Assembly: GCF_003031675.1 (NCBI RefSeq)
Contig: NZ_PYWX01000010.1
Coordinates: 31,080-95,079, forward strand
Reading direction: 5' to 3'
Length of the DNA: 64,000 nucleotides
Source: Pseudomonas palleroniana
Lineage (GTDB): Bacteria; Pseudomonadota; Gammaproteobacteria; Pseudomonadales; Pseudomonadaceae
A program made the translations under genes and the position numbers. Of this stretch, positions 50,267 through 62,960 are shown one piece after another. Below the pieces are notes generated by a model, which searched no databases, had not been told where the DNA came from, and worked only from the letters and a program-made list of their open reading frames with translations. Position 1 is the first letter of the stretch. The number at the start of each line of letters is the position of its first letter.

Positions 50267-50518
50267 TCAGGAAGCGTTCTTGCGAATCCAATACAGGTAC
50301 GTACCAGCCTGCTCCTGCTGATCCACCAGTTCGTGGTCAAGGAACACGCAGAACTTGGGGATATCGCGGCGGGTCGACGGGTCGGTCGCGATCACCTTGA
50401 GCAAGCCGCCCGGCGGCAGGTCACGGATGTGTTGGTGCAGCATCATCACCGGCTCCGGGCAGTTGAGGCCCGTTGCATCGAGCACTGCGTCTACAGGCAA
50501 ATCGAGGGGTTGGTTCAT
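50267..50518 (-). CDS. tusA: Sulfurtransferase TusA
   Basis: An 83-residue protein with the TusA motif [13 protein letters not shown]; the sulfur-carrying residue is Cys20. It relays sulfur from IscS to TusBCD-TusE for 2-thiouridine in tRNA, and takes part in other sulfur transfers. CAGGAG precedes the ATG. Convergent with the MATE gene, nine bases apart. Same direction as rlmM, with a REP pair between. Confidence 0.95.
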   Translation of the reverse strand: MNQPLDLPVDAVLDATGLNCPEPVMMLHQHIRDLPPGGLLKVIATDPSTRRDIPKFCVFLDHELVDQQEQAGTYLYWIRKNAS

Positions 50519-50549
50519 ACATCACTCCTGAAACGGCACCGCTCAAAAT

Positions 50550-50637
50550 GTGGGAGCGGGCTTGCTCGCGAAGACGCGGGCACATTCAACATGGATTTCG
50601 ACGGTTATACCGCTTTCGCGAGCAAGCCCGCTCCCAC
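50550..50637. repeat. Inverted pair of family-C REP elements
   Basis: Arms GTGGGAGCGGGCTTGCTCGC and reverse complement, 88 bases in all. A distinct sequence family from A (GCTTGCTCCC) and B (GCTTGCCCCG). Lies between rlmM and tusA. Confidence 0.85.
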
Positions 50638-50663
50638 AGGGGTTTTGTGGTCAGTTCAATTCT

Positions 50664-51740
50664 TCAGCGGGTCTTGGGTTTCTTCGCAGTTTCCAGCCGA
50701 CGCAAGTGGCAAGTCACTTCTTCACGATCGTGATACAGCTGTTTGCAGCCGATCTCCACGCGAATGCCGCGCGCCTTGAAGCCTTCCTCGATACGCTCCA
50801 GCAAGCGCTTGACTTCGGCATAGCGCTGCTTCATCGGCAACTTGAGGTTCACCACCGCCTCACGGCAATGCCCCTCGCCGATCCAGGTTTCCAGCAGCGC
50901 CGCATTACGTGCAGGCTTTTCAACGATGTCGCAGACCATCCAGTCCACCGGCTGCTTGGGCACGAAGGTGAAGCCGTCGGCCATCAAATGCTGCACCAGG
51001 CCGGTGTCCATCAGGCTTTCGGCCATGGGGCCGTTATCGATGGCGGTCACCAGCATGCCGCGGTTGACCAGTTGCCAGGTCCAGCCGCCCGGTGCTGCGC
51101 CCAGGTCGACGCCGGTCATGTCGCTGTGCAGCCGCTCGTCCCACTGCTCGCGGGGGATGAAGTGGTGCCACGCCTCTTCCAGTTTCAACGTCGAGCGGCT
51201 CGGCGCTTCGCGGGGGAACTTCAGGCGGGGGATGCCCATCGGCCACATCGCCGAATTATTCGACTCGGCCAGGCCCATGAACACCTCACGGCCACTCTTG
51301 AAGGTCAGCAGCAGGCGCGGCTTGCTCGGGTCGTCCACCAGCTTGCCGGCGTTCAACAAGGCTTTGCGCAGGTGCACTTCGAATTTCTTGCAGAAATTCG
51401 ACAGCTCTTTGCCGTCGTTGGTGTCGACCATTTCCAGCCACAGGCTGCCGCACACCGGGAAGCCTTGCAGGTGCGCGAGGATTACGCTGATGCGATCCGT
51501 TTCCGGCAAGTCGATAAACACCCCGCGCGCCCACTGCCTTGGGAAGATCAACTCGGCAAAACGCTGGCCGTGCATCAGGCGCTGGGCGCCGTCTTCTTCG
51601 GTGCAGACAAATTCGGCGCAGGCGCTGCCGGTCTTGGCCTTGGCATAGCCGGAAACGTTCAGGCGCGCGGCGTGCTCCGCGATCTCGGAACAGACTTCGC
51701 CTTCAAAACCCGGGCGGCAGTGCATAAAAAGGGTGTTCAT
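50664..51740 (-). CDS. rlmM: 23S rRNA C2498 2'-O-ribose methyltransferase
   Basis: A 358-residue SAM-dependent enzyme (YgdE family). The N-terminal THUMP-like domain (about 1-180) precedes a Rossmann fold with SAM motif GVDLGAAPGGWTWQLV. Catalytic residues of the K-D-K-E type are in DWMVCDIVEKP and VNLKLPMKQRY. It methylates the ribose of C2498 in the peptidyl-transferase centre. The frame is open one codon further (TTG); ATG 51740 is preferred, giving MNTLFMHCRPGFEGEV. Confidence 0.96.
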   Translation of the reverse strand: MNTLFMHCRPGFEGEVCSEIAEHAARLNVSGYAKAKTGSACAEFVCTEEDGAQRLMHGQRFAELIFPRQWARGVFIDLPETDRISVILAHLQGFPVCGSLWLEMVDTNDGKELSNFCKKFEVHLRKALLNAGKLVDDPSKPRLLLTFKSGREVFMGLAESNNSAMWPMGIPRLKFPREAPSRSTLKLEEAWHHFIPREQWDERLHSDMTGVDLGAAPGGWTWQLVNRGMLVTAIDNGPMAESLMDTGLVQHLMADGFTFVPKQPVDWMVCDIVEKPARNAALLETWIGEGHCREAVVNLKLPMKQRYAEVKRLLERIEEGFKARGIRVEIGCKQLYHDREEVTCHLRRLETAKKPKTR

Positions 51741-51901
51741 CAACTCTCCTGGTGAATCGACCGGCTTGCGCTATCGCAATACCTGTCATGAAAACCCGCG
51801 CATGATAACGGAGTTCTGAACCTTGGACTTAGCGATAGAGTCCAGTTATTAGCCTGCTAATGAAAACAGGGCTAACGTGTAAGGCTCTGTTCGTCCCGTC
51901 A

Positions 51902-51921
51902 GGTCCGTAGCCGTGCGGACC
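51902..51921 (+). promoter_or_regulatory. Hairpin directly before the acnA ribosome binding site
   Basis: GGTCCG, eight-base loop, CGGACC, ending three bases before AAGGAG (51924-51929). Confidence 0.5.
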
Positions 51922-51936
51922 ATAAGGAGTCACGTA

Positions 51937-54678
<2,742 letters not shown>

Positions 54679-54699
54679 AAAACTCAAAGGAGATCAAAT

Positions 54700-54786
54700 G
54701 TGGGAGGGGGCTTGCTCCCGATAGCGGTGTATCAGGTTGAGTCTGTGTACCTGACCCACCGCTATCGGGAGCAAGCCCCCTCCCAC
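54700..54786. repeat. Inverted pair of family-A REP elements
   Basis: GTGGGAGGGGGCTTGCTCCC to its reverse complement, with GATAGCGGTG and CACCGCTATC inside: one of the most nearly perfect pairs in the window. Between convergent acnA and lpxO. Confidence 0.88.
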
Positions 54787-54805
54787 TTTTTTTACTGTGT
54801 TGCGA

Positions 54806-55741
54806 TCAGAACAACCAACGCCACAGCAACACCAGCACCACCACAGCCAGCACCGGCCGTGCAACACGGTAGGCCTTGGGATGCTTGCGCTTCCACTGCT
54901 TGACCACACCACTGAACTTGTCGCTGAAGGTCTTGCTCCAGGCATAGGCCTGGTTGATCCCGCCTACGCGTTCGTCATCCAGGTTCTGCGGCGCGGTGGC
55001 GCGGCCCAGTTGCTTGCTGACCCAGCGGTTGACGCGGGTCATCAGGCGGTTGCTCAGCGGGCGCTCGATGTCGCAGAACAGGATGACGCGGGTCTGTTCG
55101 GTTTCGTTCTTCACCCAGTGCACATAGGTTTCGTCGAACATCACGTCTTCACCGTCGCGCCAGGCATAGATCTGGCCGTCGACAAAGATGCGGCAATCGT
55201 CGGAGTTCGGCGTGGACAGGCCCAGGTGATAACGCAGGGAACCGGCAAACGGGTCGCGGTGCGGGTTCAGGTGGCTGCCGCCCGGCAACAGCGCGAACAT
55301 TGCGCCCTTGACGTTAGGGATGCGGCTCACCAGCGCCACGGTTTTCGGGCACAGAGCCTCGGCCGACGGCAGCGGTTTGTCGTACCACTTGAGGTAGAAA
55401 CGCTTCCAGCCCTTTTTGAAGAACGAGCCGAAACCGGCGTCGTTGTTCTTTTCGGCGGCGCGGATGTAACCCTCGTCGAACAGGTGCATGGCCTCTTCGC
55501 GGATCACTTCCCAGTTGTCCTTGAGCACATCCAGTTCGGGGAACTTGCTGCGGTCCAGGTAGGGTTTGGACGGCACCGCCGAAAACAGGTACATCAAGGC
55601 GTTATAAGGGGCGAACAGCGCCGAATGGTTGACGAACTGACGCAACACCGGCAAACGCGCCTTGCCGCGCAAATGCACGTACAGAATGCTGCCGATAAAA
55701 AGCGACAGCACCGACAGTTTGGCGGCCAAAGAAAAGGTCAT
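54806..55741 (-). CDS. lpxO: Lipid A 2-hydroxylase LpxO-type dioxygenase
   Basis: A 311-residue aspartyl/asparaginyl beta-hydroxylase-family protein. One N-terminal helix (SLAAKLSVLSLFIGSILYV) and one C-terminal helix (VLAVVVLVLLWRWLF) anchor it to the inner membrane. The iron/2-oxoglutarate site is visible as LNPHRDPFAGSLRYHLGL and VMFDETYVHWV with conserved His, Asp and His, and the Arg of ERTR-like ETEQTRVILFCD. LpxO hydroxylates secondary acyl chains of lipid A. CAGGAG precedes ATG 55741. LpxO is the best fit; another hydroxylase of the family is possible. Confidence 0.87.
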   Translation of the reverse strand: MTFSLAAKLSVLSLFIGSILYVHLRGKARLPVLRQFVNHSALFAPYNALMYLFSAVPSKPYLDRSKFPELDVLKDNWEVIREEAMHLFDEGYIRAAEKNNDAGFGSFFKKGWKRFYLKWYDKPLPSAEALCPKTVALVSRIPNVKGAMFALLPGGSHLNPHRDPFAGSLRYHLGLSTPNSDDCRIFVDGQIYAWRDGEDVMFDETYVHWVKNETEQTRVILFCDIERPLSNRLMTRVNRWVSKQLGRATAPQNLDDERVGGINQAYAWSKTFSDKFSGVVKQWKRKHPKAYRVARPVLAVVVLVLLWRWLF

Positions 55742-55872
55742 GCAGCAACTCCTGGAAATAAGCGCCTGGCCAACAGCAGACGTAGCAGCCGGCCATGATA
55801 AACACTTGAGCCAGTATGCAGAAGGCCCAGGTCGACCGGCTGACCTACATCAACCCCCTTGGATAAAGACTT

Positions 55873-56004
55873 GTAGTGAGCGGGCTTGCCCCGCGCTGGG
55901 GGGCGAAGCCGCCCTAATCCAGACACCTCGGTCTTTCTAAAACACCGCGGCGTCCTTGTTGGGGCGGCTGCGCACCCCAGCGCGGGTGTAAGCCCGCTCA
56001 CTAC
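55873..56004. repeat. Family-B REP inverted pair with conserved spacer
   Basis: Arms as at 45128, but the spacer runs in the opposite orientation (GACACCTCGGTCTTTC). One arm carries a substitution near its end. Between cysK and lpxO. Confidence 0.86.
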
Positions 56005-56010
56005 AGGCGA

Positions 56011-56985
56011 TCAAGCCTGGTTCTCTTGCTCGGTAAACAAATCACTGAACAGCATGCTCGACAGGTAGCGCTCACCGGAGTCCGGCAGGATCACCACGAT
56101 GGTCTTGCCCTGCATTTCCGGTTTCTCGGCCAGGCGCACGGCCACGGCCATGGCGGCGCCACAGGAAATACCGCACAGGATCCCCTCCTCCTGCATCAGG
56201 CGCAGGGCCATGGCCTTGGACTCATCGTCGGTCACCAGTTCGACGCGGTCGACCATCGACAAATCGAGGTTTTTCGGCACGAAACCGGCGCCGATCCCCT
56301 GGATTTTATGCGGGCTGGGCTTGATCTCTTCACCAGCCAGCGCCTGAGTGATCACCGGCGAGATGATCGGCTCGACGGCCACCGACACAATCGGCTTACC
56401 GACCGTCTTCTTGATATACCGCGACACGCCAGTGATGGTGCCGCCGGTGCCCACGCCTGCCACGAGCACATCCACGGCGCCGTCGGTGTCGTTCCAGATT
56501 TCCGGGCCGGTGGTTTTTTCGTGGATCGCCGGGTTGGCCGGGTTCTCGAACTGGCCCGGCATAAAGTACTGGGACGGATCGCCGGCAACGATTTCGCCGG
56601 CTTTTTCGATGGCGCCCTTCATGCCTTTGGCCGGCTCGGTCAGCACCAGTTCGGCACCGAGGGCCTTGAGTACCTTACGGCGTTCGATGCTCATGGACGC
56701 TGGCATGGTCAGCAGCAGTTTGTAGCCACGGGCCGCAGCGACAAAGGCCAGGCCAATGCCGGTGTTGCCGGATGTCGGCTCGACGATGGTCATGCCCGGC
56801 TTGAGTTTGCCGGTGCTCTCGGCGTCCCAGATCATATTCGCGCCAATGCGGCACTTCACCGAATAGCCCGGGTTACGCCCCTCGATCTTGGCCAGGATGG
56901 TCACGCCACGCGGTGCGATGCGGTTGATCTGTACCAGGGGCGTATTACCGATGGAGTGCGCGTTGTCTGCAAAGATGCGGCTCAT
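56011..56985 (-). CDS. cysK: Cysteine synthase A
   Basis: A 324-residue PLP enzyme. It forms cysteine from O-acetylserine and sulfide. Schiff-base Lys44 is in [13 protein letters not shown], substrate loop [11 protein letters not shown] at about 71-81, and the phosphate-binding [16 protein letters not shown]-terminal [11 protein letters not shown] is typical of CysK. AAGGA precedes ATG 56985. Length fits the A form. Confidence 0.96.
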   Translation of the reverse strand: MSRIFADNAHSIGNTPLVQINRIAPRGVTILAKIEGRNPGYSVKCRIGANMIWDAESTGKLKPGMTIVEPTSGNTGIGLAFVAAARGYKLLLTMPASMSIERRKVLKALGAELVLTEPAKGMKGAIEKAGEIVAGDPSQYFMPGQFENPANPAIHEKTTGPEIWNDTDGAVDVLVAGVGTGGTITGVSRYIKKTVGKPIVSVAVEPIISPVITQALAGEEIKPSPHKIQGIGAGFVPKNLDLSMVDRVELVTDDESKAMALRLMQEEGILCGISCGAAMAVAVRLAEKPEMQGKTIVVILPDSGERYLSSMLFSDLFTEQENQA

Positions 56986-57110
56986 GACGGGTCCTTAAAG
57001 CAATTTGAACAATGGCCCCAAGGGTATGCCTCGTCATCCGAGGCGTCCAGTCAGAGGAACGTTGCGCCCACGCCAAAGGTCCATCGCCTATACCGTTGGA
57101 GAACCTCACT

Positions 57111-58184
57111 ATGAAACGTCGCTACAGTGGGCTGCTATGGATCGTCGCCGTACTGGTGGTGCTGTTGATCGCCCTGGACCTGGCCCTGCCCTATCTGGTG
57201 CGCAATTACCTCAATGACAAGCTCGCCGACATGGGCGATTACCGTGGCCAGGTCACGGATGTGGACGTGGCGCTGTGGCGCGGCGCGTACCGGATCAATG
57301 GCTTGCAGATCGTCAAGGTCGACGGCAAGGTGCCGGTGCCGTTCGTCAAGGCGCCGGTGATCGATTTGTCGGTGAGCTGGCATTCGCTGTGGTACGACCA
57401 CGCCGTGGTGGCCGAGGTGCAGTTCTTCCAGCCGGAGCTGAATTTTGTCGACGGCGGCAACCAACAATCCTCGCAGACCGGTAAGGGCACCGACTGGCGT
57501 GAACAGTTGGGCAAACTGTTGCCGATCACGCTCAACGAAGTGCGCATTCAAGACGGCAAGATCGCCTTCCACAACTTCACCTCCAAGCCGCCGGTGAATA
57601 TCAAGGCCAGTTCGGTGAACGCCAGTTTCTACAACCTGACCAATGTGGTCGACGTCCAGGGCAAGCGTGACGCCAGCTTCGAAGGCAAAGCCCTGTTGCA
57701 GGGCCAGGCTCCGCTGGAAGCCTCCGCCACCTTTGACCCGTTGAGCAATTTCGAAGATTTCGAATTCCGTTTCCGCGCCAAGGACCTGCAACTCAAGCGC
57801 ATGAACGAGTTTGCCTCGGCCTACGGCAAATTCGACTTCAAGGCCGGCACCGGCGATGTGGTGATCGAGGCCCAGGCCGAAAAAGGCCAGTTGAAAGGCT
57901 ACATCAAACCGCTGCTGCGCGATGTCGAGGTGTTCGACTGGCAGCAGGACGTCGAGAACAAGGACAAGAACATCTTCCGCTCGATCTGGGAAGCCGTGGT
58001 CGGCGCCAGCGAAACCGTATTGAAGAATCAGAACAAAAACCAGTTTGCCACCCGCGTAGAGTTAAGCGGCAGCGTGCACCAGCAAAATATCAGCGCGTTC
58101 TCCGCGTTTTTGGCGATTTTGCGTAACGGTTTCATCCAGGCCTTCAATGCGCGGTATGAACAACCCAAACCCTCGGCGAATTGA
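57111..58184 (+). CDS. DUF748/AsmA-like membrane-anchored protein
   Basis: A 357-residue protein. One N-terminal transmembrane helix (GLLWIVAVLVVLLIALDLAL) is followed by a periplasmic beta-rich domain of the DUF748 type (DVALWRGAYRINGLQIVKVD, NEVRIQDGKIAFHNFTSKPP). AsmA/DUF748 relatives are thought to take part in lipid transport or envelope assembly; role here is inferred. GGAG lies ten bases before ATG 57111. The long upstream open frame from 57012 overlaps the region before cysK and is not used. Confidence 0.78.
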   Translation: MKRRYSGLLWIVAVLVVLLIALDLALPYLVRNYLNDKLADMGDYRGQVTDVDVALWRGAYRINGLQIVKVDGKVPVPFVKAPVIDLSVSWHSLWYDHAVVAEVQFFQPELNFVDGGNQQSSQTGKGTDWREQLGKLLPITLNEVRIQDGKIAFHNFTSKPPVNIKASSVNASFYNLTNVVDVQGKRDASFEGKALLQGQAPLEASATFDPLSNFEDFEFRFRAKDLQLKRMNEFASAYGKFDFKAGTGDVVIEAQAEKGQLKGYIKPLLRDVEVFDWQQDVENKDKNIFRSIWEAVVGASETVLKNQNKNQFATRVELSGSVHQQNISAFSAFLAILRNGFIQAFNARYEQPKPSAN

Positions 58185-58283
58185 ATGTGACCGGTCATTC
58201 AGAGACTGAATAATCCGCCTGCGTTCACAGTCGCCGGGGCTGCGCGGTATAGTCCGGGCATAGATGAATTCGAGGAATGACCG

Positions 58284-59129
58284 ATGAAGTTCGAAGGCAC
58301 CCAGGCCTACGTTGCCACCGACGACTTGAAACTGGCCGTCAACGCTGCGATTACTTTGGAACGCCCGTTGCTGGTCAAGGGCGAACCGGGCACCGGCAAG
58401 ACCATGCTCGCCGAGCAACTGGCCGAATCCTTCGGCGCCAAGCTGATCACCTGGCACATCAAATCCACCACCAAGGCCCACCAGGGCCTGTACGAGTACG
58501 ACGCGGTCAGCCGCCTGCGCGACTCGCAGTTGGGCGTGGATAAAGTCCACGACGTGCGCAACTACCTGAAGAAGGGCAAGCTCTGGGAAGCCTTCGAATC
58601 CGAAGAACGCGTCATCCTGCTGATCGACGAAATCGACAAGGCTGACATCGAGTTCCCCAACGACCTGCTGCAAGAGCTCGACAAGATGGAGTTCTACGTC
58701 TACGAAATCGACGAGACCATCAAGGCCAAAAAACGCCCGATCATCATCATTACCTCCAACAACGAAAAAGAACTGCCGGACGCCTTCCTGCGCCGCTGCT
58801 TCTTCCATTACATCGCCTTCCCCGACCGCACCACCCTGCAAAAGATCGTGGATGTGCACTACCCCGATATCAAGAAAGAACTGGTCAGCGAAGCGCTGGA
58901 CGTATTCTTCGATGTGCGCAAAGTGCCGGGCCTGAAGAAAAAACCTTCCACTTCCGAACTGGTCGACTGGCTCAAACTGCTGATGGCCGACAACATCGGC
59001 GAGGCCGTGCTGCGCGAGCGCGACCCGACCAAGGCCATTCCGCCCCTGGCCGGCGCCCTGGTGAAGAACGAGCAGGACGTTCAGTTGCTGGAACGCCTGG
59101 CCTTCATGAGCCGTCGCGGTAATCGATAA
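58284..59129 (+). CDS. MoxR-family AAA+ ATPase
   Basis: A 281-residue ATPase. Walker A is GEPGTGKTMLAEQL (about 36-49), Walker B VILLIDEIDKAD, sensor 1 IIITSNNEKELPDAFLRRC with arginine finger. MoxR proteins act as chaperones that insert cofactors or remodel partner complexes, usually with a VWA protein. The gene overlaps the VWA gene by one base (TAATG), so the two work together. GAGGAA precedes the ATG. The client is not visible in this window. Confidence 0.92.
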   Translation: MKFEGTQAYVATDDLKLAVNAAITLERPLLVKGEPGTGKTMLAEQLAESFGAKLITWHIKSTTKAHQGLYEYDAVSRLRDSQLGVDKVHDVRNYLKKGKLWEAFESEERVILLIDEIDKADIEFPNDLLQELDKMEFYVYEIDETIKAKKRPIIIITSNNEKELPDAFLRRCFFHYIAFPDRTTLQKIVDVHYPDIKKELVSEALDVFFDVRKVPGLKKKPSTSELVDWLKLLMADNIGEAVLRERDPTKAIPPLAGALVKNEQDVQLLERLAFMSRRGNR

Positions 59130-60307
59130 TGTTGCTCAACCTGTTCAATGAAATGCGTGCAGCCAAGGTGCCAGTGTCGGTACGCGAGCTGCTCGACCTG
59201 ATCAACGCCCTGAAACAGCGGGTGACGTTCGCCGACATGGACGAGTTTTACTACTTGGCCCGGGCGATTCTGGTCAAGGACGAACGGCATTACGACAAGT
59301 TCGACCGCGCCTTCGGTGCCTACTTCAACGGCCTGGAAAAACTCGATGACCATCTGCAGGCGCTGATCCCGGAAGACTGGCTGCGCAAGGAGTTCGAACG
59401 CTCGCTGACCGATGAGGAACGCGCGCAGATCCAGTCCCTGGGCGGCCTCGACAAATTGATCGAGGAATTCAAGAAACGCCTGGAAGAACAGAAAGAACGC
59501 CACGCCGGCGGCAACAAGTGGATCGGCACCGGCGGCACCAGCCCATTCGGCTCCGGTGGTTACAACCCGGAAGGTATCCGCGTCGGCGATGCGGGCAAGC
59601 GCCAGGGCAAAGCCGTGAAGGTGTGGGACCAGCGCGAGTACAAGAACCTCGACGATCAGGTCGAGCTGGGTACGCGCAACATCAAGATCGCGCTGCGCCG
59701 CCTGCGCAAGTTCGCCCGTCAAGGCGCGGCGGAAGAGTTGGACATCGACGGCACCATCGACCACACCGCTCGCGATGCCGGCCTGCTGAATATCCAGATG
59801 CGTCCGGAGCGGCGCAACACCATCAAGCTGCTGTTGCTGTTCGATATCGGCGGCTCGATGGACGCCCATGTGAAGATCTGCGAAGAGTTGTTTTCCGCGT
59901 GCAAGACCGAGTTCAAGCACCTGGAGTACTTCTACTTCCATAACTTCGTGTACGAGTCGGTGTGGAAGAACAACCAGCGTCGCACCTCTGAACGCACGTC
60001 CACACAAGACCTGCTGCACAAGTACGGCGCGGATTACAAAGTGATTTTCATCGGCGACGCGTCGATGGCGCCCTACGAAATCACGCAAGCCGGTGGCAGC
60101 GTCGAGCACTGGAACGAGGAGCCTGGGTATGTGTGGATGCAGCGCTTCATGGCCAAGTACAAGAAGCTGATCTGGATTAACCCGTATCCGAAGGACACGT
60201 GGGGCTATACGGCGTCGACCGGGATTGTGCGGGAGTTGGTGGAAGACCAGATGTATCCGCTGACCCTGCGCGGGCTCGAAGAAGGCATGCGTTTTCTCTC
60301 CAAATAA
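59129..60307 (+). CDS. VWA-domain protein, CoxE-like partner of the MoxR ATPase
   Basis: A 392-residue protein. The N-terminal half is helical and charged. A Gly-rich segment (GTGGTSPFGSGGYNPEG, about 131-147) leads to the C-terminal von Willebrand A domain. The metal-site motif is LLLFDIGGSMDAHVK, DxGGSM in place of the usual DxSxSM, as in some CoxE-like proteins. It probably receives or presents the client of the MoxR ATPase upstream. Followed by a REP pair. Confidence 0.85.
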   Translation: MLLNLFNEMRAAKVPVSVRELLDLINALKQRVTFADMDEFYYLARAILVKDERHYDKFDRAFGAYFNGLEKLDDHLQALIPEDWLRKEFERSLTDEERAQIQSLGGLDKLIEEFKKRLEEQKERHAGGNKWIGTGGTSPFGSGGYNPEGIRVGDAGKRQGKAVKVWDQREYKNLDDQVELGTRNIKIALRRLRKFARQGAAEELDIDGTIDHTARDAGLLNIQMRPERRNTIKLLLLFDIGGSMDAHVKICEELFSACKTEFKHLEYFYFHNFVYESVWKNNQRRTSERTSTQDLLHKYGADYKVIFIGDASMAPYEITQAGGSVEHWNEEPGYVWMQRFMAKYKKLIWINPYPKDTWGYTASTGIVRELVEDQMYPLTLRGLEEGMRFLSK

Positions 60308-60328
60308 ACACGCCTCCTGAGATCCAAT

Positions 60329-60415
60329 GTGGGAGGGGGCTTGCTCCCGATAGCAGTGTGTCAGTCAGCCCATCAGGTACTGAGCCACCGCCATCGGGAG
60401 CAAGCCCCCTCCCAC
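60329..60415. repeat. Inverted pair of family-A REP elements
   Basis: GTGGGAGGGGGCTTGCTCCC to its reverse complement across 87 bases; separates the convergent VWA and pxpC genes. Confidence 0.86.
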
Positions 60416-60434
60416 ATTTTGATCCCAGTGTCTT

Positions 60435-61349
60435 TTAGACCGTGGCCAGCCGCAGTAAAAAGTCGACATGCTGCCGGTGTGCAGTCTCCTGCACCACCGG
60501 CGTCAACCTCACCGTTTCCCCCGGCAGGCACTGCGCCAATCGCGCCAGCGCCAACGGCGTCAAGGCGCCCAGGCGCGGATACCCCCCAATCGTCTGTCGA
60601 TCATTAAGCAACACGATCGGCTGCCCATCCGGCGGCACCTGGATGGCCCCCAACGGAATCCCTTCGGAAATCAATGACGGCCCCTGGTACTGCAACGGCG
60701 TGCCCAGCAGGCGCATGCCCATGCGGTCGGCGCGGCTGTCGAGGGTCCATTCGGTGTTGAACGCATCAAACAGGCTTTGGCCGCTGAACTGGCCGATCTG
60801 CGCACCGACGATCACCTCCAGCGGCGCCTTGGCGGGCAAGGCCGGATCAGCCAACACCCTCATCGCCCCGCCGACACCGGAATAACCCAGGCGACCGCCT
60901 TGGGCCAACGCCTTGCCGAAACCGTCCGGGCCGCCCAGCTCCTCGCGCACGACCGTGGCGCAGCTGCCCAACACCGATGGCGCATCGAACCCGCCCGGTG
61001 CCGCCAGGTAAGCCCGGGCGCCACTGAACGGCTGGGTGAAGCGCAGCCGCTGGCCCTTTTGCAGGATAAAACTGCGGCCCGGGCTGATCGCGCGCTCATC
61101 GATATACGCGCCCAGATCCGCCCCGGCCAACGCCAGCAGGCAATAATCCTCGGCCTGCAGGGTAAAGCCGCCCAAGGTGATTTCCACTACCGGCGCATCC
61201 AGCGCATTGCCCAGCAGCCAATTGGCCCAGGACATCGAGACCCAATCCAGCGCCCCGCCCTGCGTCACGCCCAGGTGGCGCACACCAAAGCGGCCCGCAT
61301 CCTGCAACAGGCACAGCGGCGTGCTGGCCTCGATCAACAAGTGGCTCAT
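60435..61349 (-). CDS. pxpC: 5-oxoprolinase subunit PxpC
   Basis: A 304-residue protein of the biotin-dependent carboxyltransferase/urea amidolyase-like family. N-terminal LQDAGRFGVRHLGVTQGGAL and LLGNALDAPVVEITLGGF are diagnostic, with C-terminal GGYPRLGALTPLALARLAQC. With PxpA and PxpB it forms the ATP-dependent 5-oxoprolinase that opens pyroglutamate to glutamate. Its ATG overlaps the pxpB stop by four bases. Last gene of the operon. Confidence 0.95.
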   Translation of the reverse strand: MSHLLIEASTPLCLLQDAGRFGVRHLGVTQGGALDWVSMSWANWLLGNALDAPVVEITLGGFTLQAEDYCLLALAGADLGAYIDERAISPGRSFILQKGQRLRFTQPFSGARAYLAAPGGFDAPSVLGSCATVVREELGGPDGFGKALAQGGRLGYSGVGGAMRVLADPALPAKAPLEVIVGAQIGQFSGQSLFDAFNTEWTLDSRADRMGMRLLGTPLQYQGPSLISEGIPLGAIQVPPDGQPIVLLNDRQTIGGYPRLGALTPLALARLAQCLPGETVRLTPVVQETAHRQHVDFLLRLATV

Positions 61350-62050
61350 GCCTGCGCCTCCAACGGCGTGTCGTCGCCACCCAGGTTGATGAATTCGGCG
61401 TGGTCGACCGGCTCGAAACGCACCGTGTCGCCGGGCTGCATCAGGCTGTAGCCGTCACGTTCGCGGTCGAAGAGTTTGGCCGGGGTGCGCCCGATCAGGT
61501 TCCAGCCGCCGGGGGAGACCACCGGGTAGGCGGCGGTTTGCCGTTCAGCGATGCCAACGCTCCCCGCCGCGATGCGTTTGCGCGGCGTATTGAGGCGCGG
61601 TGTGGCGAGGATTTCATCGACCAGCCCCATGAACGCGAACCCCGGGGCAAAGCCGAGGGCGAACACCTGGTATTCATGGGCGCTGTGACGGCGGATCACC
61701 GCCTCAACCGCCAGGCCACTGCGCCGGCTGAGCAACGTCAGCTCCGGGCCCACGCTCAGGTCGTACCACACCGGCAGCACATGGGCTTGGCCGCTGCCCT
61801 GAACCTGAGGTTGCAGGTCAGTCAATGCCAGGTCGATCAACTCGCGTGCCTGGGCCGGGCTGAGCGCCGTGAGATCGTAATGCACCATCAAGGTGGTGTA
61901 AGACGGCACCAGATCCACCAGCGCCGCGCCGAACCTCTCGCGCAAGCGCTGAGTGGCGGCGAGCATCCACGGCATATTGGCTTCGGCAATCACTTCGAAC
62001 AGACGCACCATCAAGCCGTCAATGGCGACCACTTCAATGCGTGGCTTCAT
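61346..62050 (-). CDS. pxpB: 5-oxoprolinase subunit PxpB
   Basis: A 234-residue protein of the KipI/PxpB (allophanate hydrolase subunit 1-like) family. Motifs: [46 protein letters not shown] and the end [12 protein letters not shown]...GDTVRFEPV. Part of the PxpABC enzyme. It overlaps pxpA by four bases (ATGA) and pxpC by four, which suggests tight translational coupling. Historically related to KipI, a sporulation kinase inhibitor; enzyme role is the better fit here. Confidence 0.95.
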   Translation of the reverse strand: MKPRIEVVAIDGLMVRLFEVIAEANMPWMLAATQRLRERFGAALVDLVPSYTTLMVHYDLTALSPAQARELIDLALTDLQPQVQGSGQAHVLPVWYDLSVGPELTLLSRRSGLAVEAVIRRHSAHEYQVFALGFAPGFAFMGLVDEILATPRLNTPRKRIAAGSVGIAERQTAAYPVVSPGGWNLIGRTPAKLFDRERDGYSLMQPGDTVRFEPVDHAEFINLGGDDTPLEAQA

Positions 62051-62787
62051 GCTGACTTCAACGCCTCGCGGATGCGTTGTACCGCAGCGATCGAACTGGC
62101 GTTATCGCCATGCACGCACAAGGTGTTGGCCTGCAAGATCAAGGCGCTGCCGTCGCTGGCCGTCAGGGCTGCGCCACGGGAAATGGTCAGGGCCTGCTGC
62201 AAGATCGTGTCGGCGTCGTGATGCACGGCCCCCGGCAATTGACGGGAAACCAGGTGGCCCTTGGCGTCGTAGGCGCGGTCGGCGAACGCTTCAAACCACA
62301 GGATCACACCGTATTCATCACCCAGCGCCTGGGCCGCGCTGTTGTCGCGGGTGGCCAGCAGCATCAGCGGCAAATCGCCATAAGCCGCCACGGCCTGGAT
62401 CACTGCACGCAGTTGCGCAGGGTTGGCCATCATGTCGTTGTACATCGCCCCATGGGGTTTGACGTAGCTGACCCGTCCGCCCTGGGCGCGACAAATGCCA
62501 TCGAGAGCGCCGATCTGATAATGCAGCAGGTCCTGGATCTCCTGGGCCGTATAGGCCATGGAGCGACGGCCGAAGCCTTGCAGGTCCTGGTAGGCCGGGT
62601 GTGCACCGACTTGCACACCGTGCTTGAAAGCCAGGCTGACGGTCTTGCGCATGATGCTCGGGTCGCCGGCATGGAAACCGCAGGCCACGTTGGCGCAATC
62701 GATGAACGGCATGACCTCGGCATCCAGACCCATGGTCCAGTTACCGAAGCTTTCGCCGATATCGCAATTCAATAACAGACGGCTCAC
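62047..62787 (-). CDS. pxpA: 5-oxoprolinase subunit PxpA
   Basis: A 246-residue LamB/YcsF-family protein. Conserved blocks: [58 protein letters not shown] and the end LCVHGD. PxpA carries out phosphorylation-dependent ring opening with PxpBC. GTG 62787 is the start, with AGGAG eight bases before it; the reading frame is open 51 codons further without sense. First gene of pxpA-pxpB-pxpC, divergent from a LysR regulator gene. Confidence 0.94.
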   Translation of the reverse strand: MSRLLLNCDIGESFGNWTMGLDAEVMPFIDCANVACGFHAGDPSIMRKTVSLAFKHGVQVGAHPAYQDLQGFGRRSMAYTAQEIQDLLHYQIGALDGICRAQGGRVSYVKPHGAMYNDMMANPAQLRAVIQAVAAYGDLPLMLLATRDNSAAQALGDEYGVILWFEAFADRAYDAKGHLVSRQLPGAVHHDADTILQQALTISRGAALTASDGSALILQANTLCVHGDNASSIAAVQRIREALKSA

Positions 62788-62960
62788 GGTGGGCGCTCCT
62801 GTAGGCGTTGTTTTTTGTAGTGTGGGATTTTTTACCCGGAACTCGCAACTTGTCCTCATACCCCAACGACGCTTATCGTGGAATGGCTCGATTTTTGGCG
62901 TTTGCCCGGTGCGGCGTCCAACTAATAAAAACCGATCCATGCATAAGAAAAGTTGATCCC

